From assembly GCF_043380555.1 (NCBI RefSeq), contig NC_091746.1, forward strand, positions 14,407,478 through 14,471,477: a stretch of DNA of 64,000 nt, read 5' to 3'. Positions 49,450-61,300 of the stretch are shown one piece after another. How positions within the stretch are numbered: position 1 is the stretch's first letter; every line of letters begins with the position of its first letter. The stretch is from Nothobranchius furzeri (Eukaryota; Chordata; Actinopteri; Cyprinodontiformes; Nothobranchiidae). The translations under genes were made by a program, and so were the position numbers. Below the pieces are notes generated by a model. The model did no database searches. It saw nothing but the letters and a program-made list of their open reading frames with translations, and had not been told where the DNA came from.

Positions 49450-51540
49450 ATGAAACGTTCAGATCAGTTACAACTCAATAGATTCTACCTTCCTGTAACG
49501 TTTCAGCCTGATTGGACCTTGTTTTCACACAAATGAACCCGGAATGATGTGAAATTGTGCTTCGTGCAACATAATTCTGGGTGCCATTTAAAAACCATAA
49601 GTGCTAATGACTCCATTCCTTTTTGTAGTTGTAGGGACTGTTGATTGGAGTACACTAAAATAAACCTGATCTCTCTAGGACATTCAGAAGCCAAGTTATA
49701 AGCCCACAAATGTGTAACTGGACTACTTCTTTAAATTGACACCAGATCCGGTGACCTTTGGGACATGGTTTGACACCCTTAGGAAAGTGCTATCATCATG
49801 AAACGTTCAGATCACTTACAACTCAATAGATTCTACCTTCCTGTAACGTTTCAGCCTGATTGGACCTTGTTTTCACACAAATGGACCCAGAATGATGTGA
49901 AATTGTGCTTCGTGCAACATAATTCTGGGTGCCATTTACAAACCATAAGTGCTAATGACTCCATTCCTTTTTGTGGTTGTAGGGGCTGTTGATTGGAGTA
50001 CACTAAAACAGACCTAACCTCTCTAGGACATTCAGAAGCCAAGTTATAAGCCCACAAAGGTGTAACTGGACTACTTCTTTAAAGTGACACCAGGCCCGGT
50101 GACCTTTGGGACATGGTTTTACCCCCTATAGGAATGTGCGATCATCTTGAACTGTTCAGATCACTTACAACTCAATAGATTCTACCTTCTTGTAGCGTTT
50201 CAGCCTGATTGGACCTTGTTTTCACACAAATGGACCCAGAAAGATGTGAAATTGTGCTTCGTGCAACATAATTCTGGGTGCCATTTACAAACCATAAGTG
50301 CTAATGACTCCATTCCTTTTTGTGGTTGTAGGGGCTGTTGATTGGAGTACACTAAAACAAACCTGATCTCTCTAGGACATTCAGAAGCCAAGTTATAAGC
50401 CCACAAATGTGTAACTGGACTACTTCTTTAAATTGACACCAGATCCGGTGATCTTTGGGACATGGTTTGACCCCCTTAGGAAAGTGCTATCATCATGAAA
50501 CGTTCAGATCACTTTCAACTCAGTAGATTCTACCTTCCTGTAACGTTTCAGCCTGATTGGACCTTGTTTTCACACAAATGAACCCAGAATGATGTGAAAT
50601 TGTGCTTCGTGCAACATAATTCTGGGTGCCATTTAAAAACCATAAGTGCTAATGACTCCATTCCTTTTTGTAGTTGTAGGGACTGTTGATTGGAGTACAC
50701 TAAAATAAACCTGATCTCTCTTGGACATTCAGAAGCCAAGTTATAAGCCCACAAATGTGTAACTGGACTACTTCTTTAAATTGACACCAGATCCGGTGAC
50801 CTTTGGGACATGGTTTGACCCCCTTAGGAAAGTGCTATCATCATGAAACGTTCAGATCACTTACAACTGAATAGATTCTACCTTCCTGTAACGTTTCAGC
50901 CTGATTGGACCTTGTTTTCACACAAATGGACCCAGAATGATGTGAAATTGTGCTTCGTGCAACATAATTCTGGGTGCCATTTACAAACCATAAGTGCTAA
51001 TGACTCCATTCCTTTTTGTGGTTGTAGGGGCTGTTGATTGGAGTACACTAAAACAGACCTAACCTCTCTAGGACATTCAGAAGCCAAGTTATAAGCCCAC
51101 AAAGGTGTAACTGGACTACTTCTTTAAAGTGACACCAGGCCCGGTGACCTTTGGGACATGGTTTTACCCCCTATAGGAATGTGCGATCATCTTGAACTGT
51201 TCAGATCACTTACAACTCAATAGATTCTACCTTCTTGTAGCGTTTCAGCCTGATTGGACCTTGTTTTCACACAAATGGACCCAGAAAGATGTGAATTTGT
51301 GCTTCGTGCAACATAATTCTGGGTGCCATTTACAAACCATAAGTGCTAATGACTCCATTCCTTTTTGTGGTTGTAGGGGCTATTGATTGGAGTACACTAA
51401 AACAAACCTGATCTCTCTAGGACATTCAGAAGCCAAGTTATAAGCCCACAAATGTGTAACTGGGCTACTTCTTTAAATTGACACCAGATCCGGTGATCTT
51501 TGGGACATGGTTTGACCCCCTTAGGAAAGTGCTATCATCA
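49450..51540 (+). repeat. Higher-order repeat: 3-mer unit (1045 bp), two copies
   Basis: Monomers with GTAGTTGTAGGGAC/CTAAAATAAACC, CTAAAACAGACC, and CTTGAACTGTTC/CAGAAAGATGTG repeat in order at 1045-bp distance (for example 50147 and 51192). The third monomer of copy two has private changes (GTGAATTTGTGC, GGGCTATTG). The unit recurs, as one copy, near 59.5-60.5 kb and 63.0-64.0 kb. Confidence 0.8.
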
Positions 51541-53589
51541 TGAAACGTTCAGATCACTTACAACTCAGTAGATTCTACCTTCCTGTAACGTTTCAGCCTG
51601 ATTGGACCTTGTTTTCACACAAATGAACCCAGAATGATGTGAAATTGTGCTTCGTGCAACATAATTCTGGGTGCCATTTAAAAACCATAAGTGCTAATGT
51701 CTCCATTCCTTTTTGTGGTTGTAGGGGCTGTTGATTGGAGTACACTAAAGCAAACCTGATCGCTCTAGGACATTCAGAAGCCAAGTTATAAGCCCACAAA
51801 TGTGTAACTGGACTACTTCTTTAAACTTACACCAGATCCGGTGACCTTTGGGACATGGTTTGACCCCCTTAGGAAAGTGCTATCATCATGAAACGTTCAG
51901 ATCACTTACAACTCAATAGATTCTACCTTCCTGTAATGTTTCAGCCTGATTGGACCTTGTTTTCACACAAATGGACCCAGAATGATGTGAAATTGTGCTT
52001 CGTGCAACATAATTCTGGGTGCCATTTAAAAACCATAAGTGCTAATGTCTCCATTCCTTTTTGTGGTTGTAGGGGCTGTTGATTGGAGTACATTAAAACA
52101 AACCTGATCTCTCTAGGACATTCATAAGCCAAGTTATAAGCCCACAAATGTGTAACTGGACTACTTCTTTAAATTGACACCAGATCCAGTGACCTTTGGG
52201 ACATGGTTTGACCCCCTTAGGAAAGTGCTATCATCATGAAACGTTCAGATCACTTACAACTCAATAGATTCTACCTTCCTGTAACGTTTCAGCCTGATTG
52301 GACCTTGTTTTCACACAAATGGACCCAGAATGATGTGAAATTGTGCTTCGTGCAACATAATTCTGGGTGCCATTTACAAACCATAAGTGCTAATGACTCC
52401 ATTCCTTTTTGTGGTTGTAGGGGCTGTTGATTGGAGTACACTAAAACAAACCTAACCTCTCTAGGACATTCAGAAGCCAAGTTATAAGCCCACAAAGGTG
52501 TAACTGGACTACTTCTTTAAAGTGACACCAGGCCCGGTGACCTTTGGGACATGGTTTTACCCCCTATAGGAATGTGCGATCATCTTGAAATGTTCAGATC
52601 ACTTACAACTCAATAGATTCTACCTTCTTGTATCGTTTCAGCCTCATTGGACCTTGTTTTCACACAAATGGACCCAGAATGATGTGAAATTGTGCTTCGT
52701 GCAACATAATTCTGGGTGCCATTTTCAAACCATAAGTGCTAATGACTCCATTCCTTTTTGTGGTTGTAGGGGCTGTTGATTGGAGTACATTAAAACAAAC
52801 CTGATCTCTCTAGGACATTCAGAAGCCAAGTTATAAGTCCACAAATGTGTAACTGGACTACTTCTTTAAAGTGACACCAGATCCGGTGACCTTTGGGACA
52901 TGGTTTGACCCCCTTAGGAAAGTGCGATCATCATGAAACGTTCAGATCACTTACAACTCAATAGATTCTACCTTTCTGTAACGTTTCAGCCTGATTGGAC
53001 CTTGTTTTCACACAAATGAACCCAGAATGATGTGAAATTGTGCTTCGTGCAACATAATTCTGGGTGCCATTTACAAACCATAAATGCTAATGACTCCATT
53101 CCTTTTTGTGGTTGTAGGGGCTGTTGATTGGAGTACATTAAAACAAACCTGATCTCTCTAGGACATTCAGAAGCCAAGTTATAAGTCCACAAATGTGTAA
53201 CTGGACTACTTCTTTAAATTGACACCAGATCCGGTGACCTTTGGGACATGGTTTGACCCCCTTAGGAAAGTGCTATCATCATGAAACGTTCAGATCACTT
53301 ACAACTCAATAGATTCTACCTTCCTGTAACGTTTCAGCCTGATTGGACCTTGTTTTCACACAAATGGACCCAGAATGATGTGAAATTGTGCTTCGTGCAA
53401 CATAATTCTGGGTGCCATTTACAAACCATAAGTGCTAATGACTCCATTCCTTTTTGTGGTTGTAGGGGCTGTTGATTGGAGTACACTAAAACAAACCTGA
53501 TCTCTCTAGGACATTCAGAAACCAAGTTATAAGCCCACAAATGTGTAACTGGACTACTTCTTTAAATTGACACCAGATCCAGTGACCTT

Positions 53590-55690
53590 TGGGACATGGT
53601 TTGACCCCCTTAGGAAAGTGCTATCATCATGAAACGTTCAGATCAGTTGCAACTCAATAGATTCTACCTTCCTGTAACGTTTCAGCCTGATTGGACCTTG
53701 TTTTCACAAAAATGAACCCAGAATGATGTGAAATTGTGCTTCGTGCAACATAATTCTGGGTGCCATTTAAAAACCATAAGTGCTAATGACTCCATTCCTT
53801 TTTGTAGTTGTAGGGACTGTTGATTGGAGTACACTAAAATGAACCTTATCTCTGTAGGACATTCAGAAGCCAAGTTATAAGCCCACAAATGTGTAACTGG
53901 ACTACTTCTTTAAATTGACACCAGATCCGGTGACCTTTGGGACATGGTTTGACCCCCTTAGGAAAGTGCTATCATCATGAAACGTTCAGATCACTTTCAA
54001 CTCAATAGATTCTACCTTCCTGTAATGTTTCAGCCTGATTGGACCTTGTTTTCACACAAATGGACCCAGAATCATGTGAAATTGTGCTTCGTGCAACATA
54101 ATTCTGGGTGCCATTTACAAACCATAAGTGCTAATGACTCCATTCCTTTTTGTGGTTGTAGGGGCTGTTGATTGGAGTACACTAAAACAAACCTAACCTC
54201 TCTAGGACATTCAGAAGCCAAGTTATAAGCCCAAAAAGGTGTAACTGGACTACTTCTTTAAAGTGACACCACGCCCGGTGACCTTTGGGACATGGTTTTA
54301 CCCCCTATAGGAATGTGCGATCATCTTGAAATGTTCAGATCACTTACAACTCAATAGATTCTACCTTCTTGTAGCGTTTCAGCCTGATTGGACCTTGTTT
54401 TCACACAAATGGACCCAGAATGATGTGAAATTGTGCTTCGTGCAACATAATACTGGGTGCCATTTACAAACCATAAGTGCTAATGACTCCATTCCTTTTT
54501 GTGGTTGTAGGGGCTGTTGATTGGAGTACACTAAAACAAACCTGATCTCTCTAGGACATTCAGAAGCCAAGTTATAAGCCCACAAATGTGTAACTGGACT
54601 ACTTCTTTAAATTGACACCAGATCCGGTGATCTTTGGGACATGGTTTGACCCCCTTAGGAAAGTGCTATCATCATGAAACGTTCAGATCACTTACAACTC
54701 AGTAGATGCTACCTTCCTGTAACGTTTCAGCCTGATTGGACCTTGTTTTCACACAAATGAACCCAGAATGATGTGAAATTGTGCTTCGTGCAACATAATT
54801 CTGGGTGCCATTTAAAAACCATAAGTGCTAATGACTCCATTCCTTTTTGTAGTTGTAGGGACTGTTGATTGGAGTACACTAAAATAAACCTGATCTCTGT
54901 AGGACATTCAGAAGCCAAGTTATAAGCCCACAAATGTGTAACTGGACTACTTCTTTAAATTGACACCAGATCCGGTGACCTTTGGGACATGGTTTGACCC
55001 CCTTAGGAAAGTGCTATCATCATGAAACGTTCAGATCACTTACAACTCAATAGATTCTACCTTCCTGTAACGTTTCAGCCTGATTGGACCTTGTTTTCAC
55101 ACAAATGGACCCAGAATCATGTGAAATTGTGCTTCGTGCAACATAATTCTGGGTGCCATTTACAAACCATAAGTGCTAATGACTCCATTCCTTTTTGTGG
55201 TTGTAGGGGCTGTTGATTGGAGTACACTAAAACAAACCTAACCTCTCTAGGACATTCAGAAGCCAAGTTATAAGCCCACAAAGGTTTAACTGGACTACTT
55301 CTTTAAAGTGACACCAGGCCCGGTGACCTTTGGGACATGGTTTTACCCCCTATAGGAATGTGCGATCATCTTGAAATGTTCAGATCACTTACAACTCAAT
55401 AGATTCTACCTTCTTGTAGCGTTTCAGCCTGATTGGACCTTGTTTTCACACAAATGGACCCAGAATGATGTGATATTGTGCTTCGTGCAACATAATTCTG
55501 GGTGCCATTTACAAACCATAAGTGCTAATGACTCCATTCCTTTTTGTGGTTGTAGGGGCTGTTGATTGGAGTACACTAAAACAAACCTGATCTCTCTAGG
55601 ACATTCAGAAGCCAAGTTATAAGCCCACAAATGTGTAACTGGACTACTTCTTTAAATTTACACCAGATCCGGTGATCTTTGGGACATGGT
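53590..55690 (+). repeat. Higher-order repeat: 3-mer unit (1045 bp), second locus
   Basis: Monomers with GTAGTTGTAGGGAC/CTCTGTAGG, CAGAATCATGTG, and CTTGAAATGTTC repeat at 1045 bp (53682/54727, 53977/55022, 54326/55371). A single copy also lies at about 45300-46250, so this 3-mer is part of the long-range duplication. Confidence 0.78.
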
Positions 55691-58390
55691 TTGACCCCCT
55701 TAGGAAAGTGCTATCATCATGAAACGTTCAGATCACTTACAACTCAGTAGATTCTAACTTCCTGTAACGTTTCAGCCTGATTGGACCTTGATTTCACACA
55801 AATGAACCCAGAATGATGTGAAATTGTGCTTCGTGCAACATAATTCTGGGTGCCATTTAAAAACCATAAGTGCTAATGTCTACATTCCTTTTTGTGGTTG
55901 TAGGGGCTGTTGATTGGAGTACACTAAAGCAAACCTGATCGCTCTAGGACATTCATAAGCCAAGTTATAAGCCCACAAATGTGTAACTGGACTACTTCTT
56001 TAAATTGACACCAGATCCAGTGACCTTTGGGACATGGTTTGACCCCCTTAGGAAAGTGCTATCATCATGAAACGTTCAGATCAGTTACAACTCAATAGAT
56101 TCTACCTTCCTGTAACGTTTCAGCCTGATTGGACCTTGTTTTCACACAAATGAACCCAGAATGATGTGAAATTGTGCTTCGTGCAACATAATTCTGGGTG
56201 CCATTTAAAAACCATACGTGCTAATGACTCCATTCCTTTTTGTAGTTGTAGGGACTGTTGATTGGAGTACACTAAAATAAACCTGATCTCTCTAGGACAT
56301 TCAGAAGCCAAGTTATAAGCCCACAAATGTGTAACTGGACTACTTCTTTAAATTGACACCAGATCCGGTGACCTTTGGGACATGGTTTGACCCCCTTAGG
56401 AAAGTGCTATCATCATGAAACGTTCAGATCACTTACAACTCAAGAGATTCTACCTTCCTGTAACGTTTCAGCCTGATTGGACCTTGTTTTCACACAAATG
56501 GACCCAGAATGATGTGAAATTGTGCTTCGTGCAACATAATTCTGGGTGCCATTTACAAACCATAAGTGCTAATGACTCCATTCCTTTTTGTGGTTGTAGG
56601 GGCTGTTGATTGGAGTACACTAAAACAAACCTAACCTCTCTAGGACATTCAGAAGCCAAGTTATAAGCCCACAAAGGTGTAACTGGACTACTTCTTTAAA
56701 GTGACACCAGGCCCGGTGACCTTTGGGACATGGTTTTACCCCCTATAGGAATGTGCGATCATCTTGAAATGTTCAGATCACTTACAACCTTCCTGTAACG
56801 TTTCAGCCTGATTGGACCTTGTTTTCACACAAATGGACCCAGAATGATGTGAAATTGTGCTTTCTGCAACATAATTCTGGGTGCCATTTACAAACCATAA
56901 GTGCTAATGACTCCATTCCTTTTTGTGGTTGTATGGGCTGTTGATTGGAGTACACTACAACAAACCTGATCTCTCTAGGACATTCAGAAGCCAAGTTATA
57001 AGCCCACAAATGTGTAACTGGACTACTTCTTTAAATTGACACCAGATCTGGTGACGTTTGGGACATGGTTTGACCCCCTTAGGAAAGTGCTATCATCATG
57101 AAATGTTCAGATCACTTACAACTCAAAAGATTCTACCTTCCTGTAACGTTTCAGCCTAATTGGACCTTGTTTTAACACAAATGGACCCAGAATGATGTGA
57201 AATTGTGCTTCGTGCAACTTAATTCTGGGTGCCATTTAAAAACCATAAGTGCTAATGACTCCATTCCTTTTTGTGGTTGTAGGGGCTGTTGATTGGAGTA
57301 CATTAAAACAAACCTGATCTCTCTAGGACATTCAGAAGCCAAGTTATAAGCCCACAAAGGTGTAACTGGACTACTTCTTTAAAGTGACACCAGGCCTGGT
57401 GACCTTTGGGACATGGTTTGACCCCCTATAGGAATGTGCGATCATCATGAAACGTTCAGATCACTTACAACTCAATAGATTCTACCTTCTTGTAACGTTT
57501 CAGCCTGATTGGACCTTGTTTTCAAACAAATGGACCCAGAATGATGTGAAATTGTGCTTCGTGCAACATAAATCTGGGTGCCATTTACAAACCATAAGTG
57601 CTAATGACTCCATTCCTTTTTGTGGTTGTAGGGGCTGTTGATTGGAGTACACTAAAACAAACCTGATCTCTCTAGGACATTCAGAAGCCAAGTTATAAGC
57701 CCACAAAGGTGTAACTGGACTACTTCTTTAAAGTGACACCAGGCCCGGTGACCTTTGGGACATGGTGTGACCCCCTATAGGAATGTGCGATCATCATGAA
57801 ACATTCAGATCACTTACAACTCAATAGATTCTACCTTCCTGTAACTTTTCAGCCTGATTGGACCTTGTTTTCACACAATTGAACCCAGAATGATGTGAAA
57901 TTGTGCTTCGTTCAACATAATTCTGGGTGCCATTTACAAACCATAAGTGCTAATGACTCCATTCCTTTTTGTGGTTGTAGGGGCTGTTAATTGGAGTACA
58001 CTAAAACAAACCTGATCTCTCTAGGACATTCAGAAGCCAAGTTATAAGCCCACAAATGTGTAACTGGACTACTTCTTTAAAGTGACACCAGGCCCGGTGA
58101 CGTTTGGGAAATGGTGTGACCCCCTATAGGAATGTGCGATCATCATGAAACGTTCAGATCGCTTACATTTCAATAGATTCTACCTTCTTGTAACGTTTCA
58201 GCCTGATTGGACCTTGTTTTCACACAAATGAACCCAGAATGATGTGAAATTGTGCTTCGTGCAACATAATTCTGGGTGCCATTTAAAAACCATAAGTGCT
58301 AATGACTCCATTCCTTTTTGTGGTTGTAGGGGCTGTTAATTGGAGTACACTAAAACAAACCTGATCTCTCTAGGACATTCAGAAGCCAAG
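54546..58390 (+). repeat. Long-range duplicated satellite segment, right copy
   Basis: Counterpart of 45155-48990 at a 9391-bp offset. It differs from the left copy by scattered substitutions, for example CATAAATCTGGG at about 57568 against CATAATTCTGGG at 48177, and TTCGTTCAAC at about 57908 against TTCGTGCAAC. It overlaps the start of the 10-mer tandem duplication. Confidence 0.85.
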
Positions 58391-61300
58391 TTATAAGCCC
58401 ACAAATGTGTAACTGGACTACTTCTTTAAATTGACACCAGATCCGGTGACGTTTGGGACATGGTTTGACCCCCTTAGGAAAGTGCTATCATCATGAAACG
58501 TTCAGATCACTTACAACTCAATAGATTCTACCTTCCTGTAACGTTTCAGCCTGATTAGACCTTGTTTTCACACAAATGGACCCAGAATGATGTGAAATTG
58601 TGCTTTGTGCAACATAATTCTGGGTGCCATTTACAAACCATAAGTGCTAATGACTCCATTCCTTTTTGTGGTTGTAGGGGCTTTTGATTGGAGTACACTA
58701 AAACAAACCTGATCTCTCTAGGACATTCAGAAGCCAAGTTATAAGCCCACAAATGTGTAACTGGATTACTTCTTTAAATTGACACCAGATCCGGTGACCT
58801 TTGGGACATGGTTTGACCCCTTATAGGAATGTGCGATCATCATGAAACATTCAGATCACTTACAACTCAATAGATTCTACTTTCTTGTAACGTTTCAGCC
58901 TGATTGGACCTTGTTTTCACACAAATGAACCCAGAATGATGTGAAATTGTGCTTCGTGCAACATAATTCTGGGTGCCATTTAAAAACCATAAGTGCTAAT
59001 GACTCCATTCCTTTTTGTGGTAATGGGGGCTTTTAAATGGAGTACTCTAAAACAAACCTGACCTCTCTAGGATATTCAGAAGCCAAGTTATAAGCCCACA
59101 AATGTGTAACTGGACTACTTCTTTAAAGTGACACCAGGCCCGGTGACATTTGGGACATAGTTTGACCCCCTTAGGAAAGTGCGATCATCATGAAACGTTC
59201 AGATAACTTACAACTCAATAGATTCTACCTTCCTGTAACGTTTCAGCCTGATTGGACCTTGTTTTCACACAAATGAACCCAGAATGATGTGAAATTGTGC
59301 TTCGTGCAACATAATTCTGGGTGCCATTTACAAACCATAAATGCTAATGACTCCATTCCTTTTTGTGGTTGTAGGAGCTGTTGATTGGAGTACATTAAAA
59401 CAAACCTGATCTCTCTAGGACATTCAGAAGCCAAGTTATAAGTCCACAAATGTGTAACTGGACTACTTCTTTAAATTGACACCAGATCCAGTGACCTTTG
59501 GGACATGGTTTGACCCCCTTAGGAAAGTGCTATCATCATGAAACGTTCAGATCAGTTACAACTCAATAGATTCTACCTTCCTGTAACGTTTCAGCCTGAT
59601 TGGACCTTGTTTTCACACAAATGAACCCGGAATGATGTGAAATTGTGCTTCGTGCAACATAATTCTGGGTGCCATTTAAAAACAATAAGTGCTAATGACT
59701 CCATTCCTTTTTGTAGTTGTAGGGACTGTTGATTGGAGTACACTAAAATAAACCTGATCTCTCTAGGACATTCAGAAGCCAAGTTATAAGCCCACAAATG
59801 TGTAACTGGACTACTTCTTTAAATTGACACCAGATCCGGTGACCTTTGGGACATGGTTTGACCCCCTTAGGAAAGTGCTATCATCATGAAACGTTCAGAT
59901 CACTTACAACTCAATAGATTCTACCTTCCTGTAACGTTTCAGCCTGATTGGACCTTGTTTTCACACAAATGGACCCAGAATGATGTGAAATTGTGCTTCG
60001 TGCAACATAATTCTGGGTGCCATTTACAAACCATAAGTGCTAATGACTCCATTCCTTTTTGTGGTTGTAGGGGCTGTTGATTGGAGTACACTAAAACAGA
60101 CCTAACCTCTCTAGGACATTCAGAAGCCAAGTTATAAGCCCACAAAGGTGTAACTGGACTACTTCTTTAAAGTGACACCAGGCCCGGTGACCTTTGGGAC
60201 ATGGTTTTACCCCCTATAGGAATGTGCGATCATCTTGAACTGTTCAGATCACTTACAACTCAATAGATTCTACCTTCTTGTAGCGTTTCAGCCTGATTGG
60301 ACCTTGTTTTCACACAAATGGACCCAGAAAGATGTGAAATTGTGCTTCGTGCAACATAATTCTGGGTGCCATTTACAAACCATAAGTGCTAATGACTCCA
60401 TTCCTTTTTGTGGTTGTAGGGGCTGTTGATTGGAGTACACTAAAACAAACCTGATCTCTCTAGGACATTCAGAAGCCAAGTTATAAGCCCACAAATGTGT
60501 AACTGGACTACTTCTTTAAATTGACACCAGATCTGGTGACGTTTGGGACATGGTTTGACCCCCTTAGGAAAGTGCTATCATCATGAAATGTTCAGATCAC
60601 TTACAACTCAAAAGATTCTACCTTCCTGTAACGTTTCAGCCTAATTGGACCTTGTTTTAACACAAATGGACCCAGAATGATGTGAAATTGTGCTTCGTGC
60701 AACTTAATTCTGGGTGCCATTTAAAAACCATAAGTGCTAATGACTCCATTCCTTTTTGTGGTTGTAGGGGCTGTTGATTGGAGTACATTAAAACAAACCT
60801 GATCTCTCTAGGACATTCAGAAGCCAAGTTATAAGCCCACAAAGGTGTAACTGGACTACTTCTTTAAAGTGACACCAGGCCTGGTGACCTTTGGGACATG
60901 GTTTGACCCCCTATAGGAATGTGCGATCATCATGAAACGTTCAGATCACTTACAACTCAATAGATTCTACCTTCTTGTAACGTTTCAGCCTGATTGGACC
61001 TTGTTTTCAAACAAATGGACCCAGAATGATGTGAAATTGTGCTTCGTGCAACATAAATCTGGGTGCCATTTACAAACCATAAGTGCTAATGACTCCATTC
61101 CTTTTTGTGGTTGTAGGGGCTGTTGATTGGAGTACACTAAAACAAACCTGATCTCTCTAGGACATTCAGAAGCCAAGTTATAAGCCCACAAAGGTGTAAC
61201 TGGACTACTTCTTTAAAGTGACACCAGGCCCGGTGACCTTTGGGACATGGTGTGACCCCCTATAGGAATGTGCGATCATCATGAAACATTCAGATCACTT

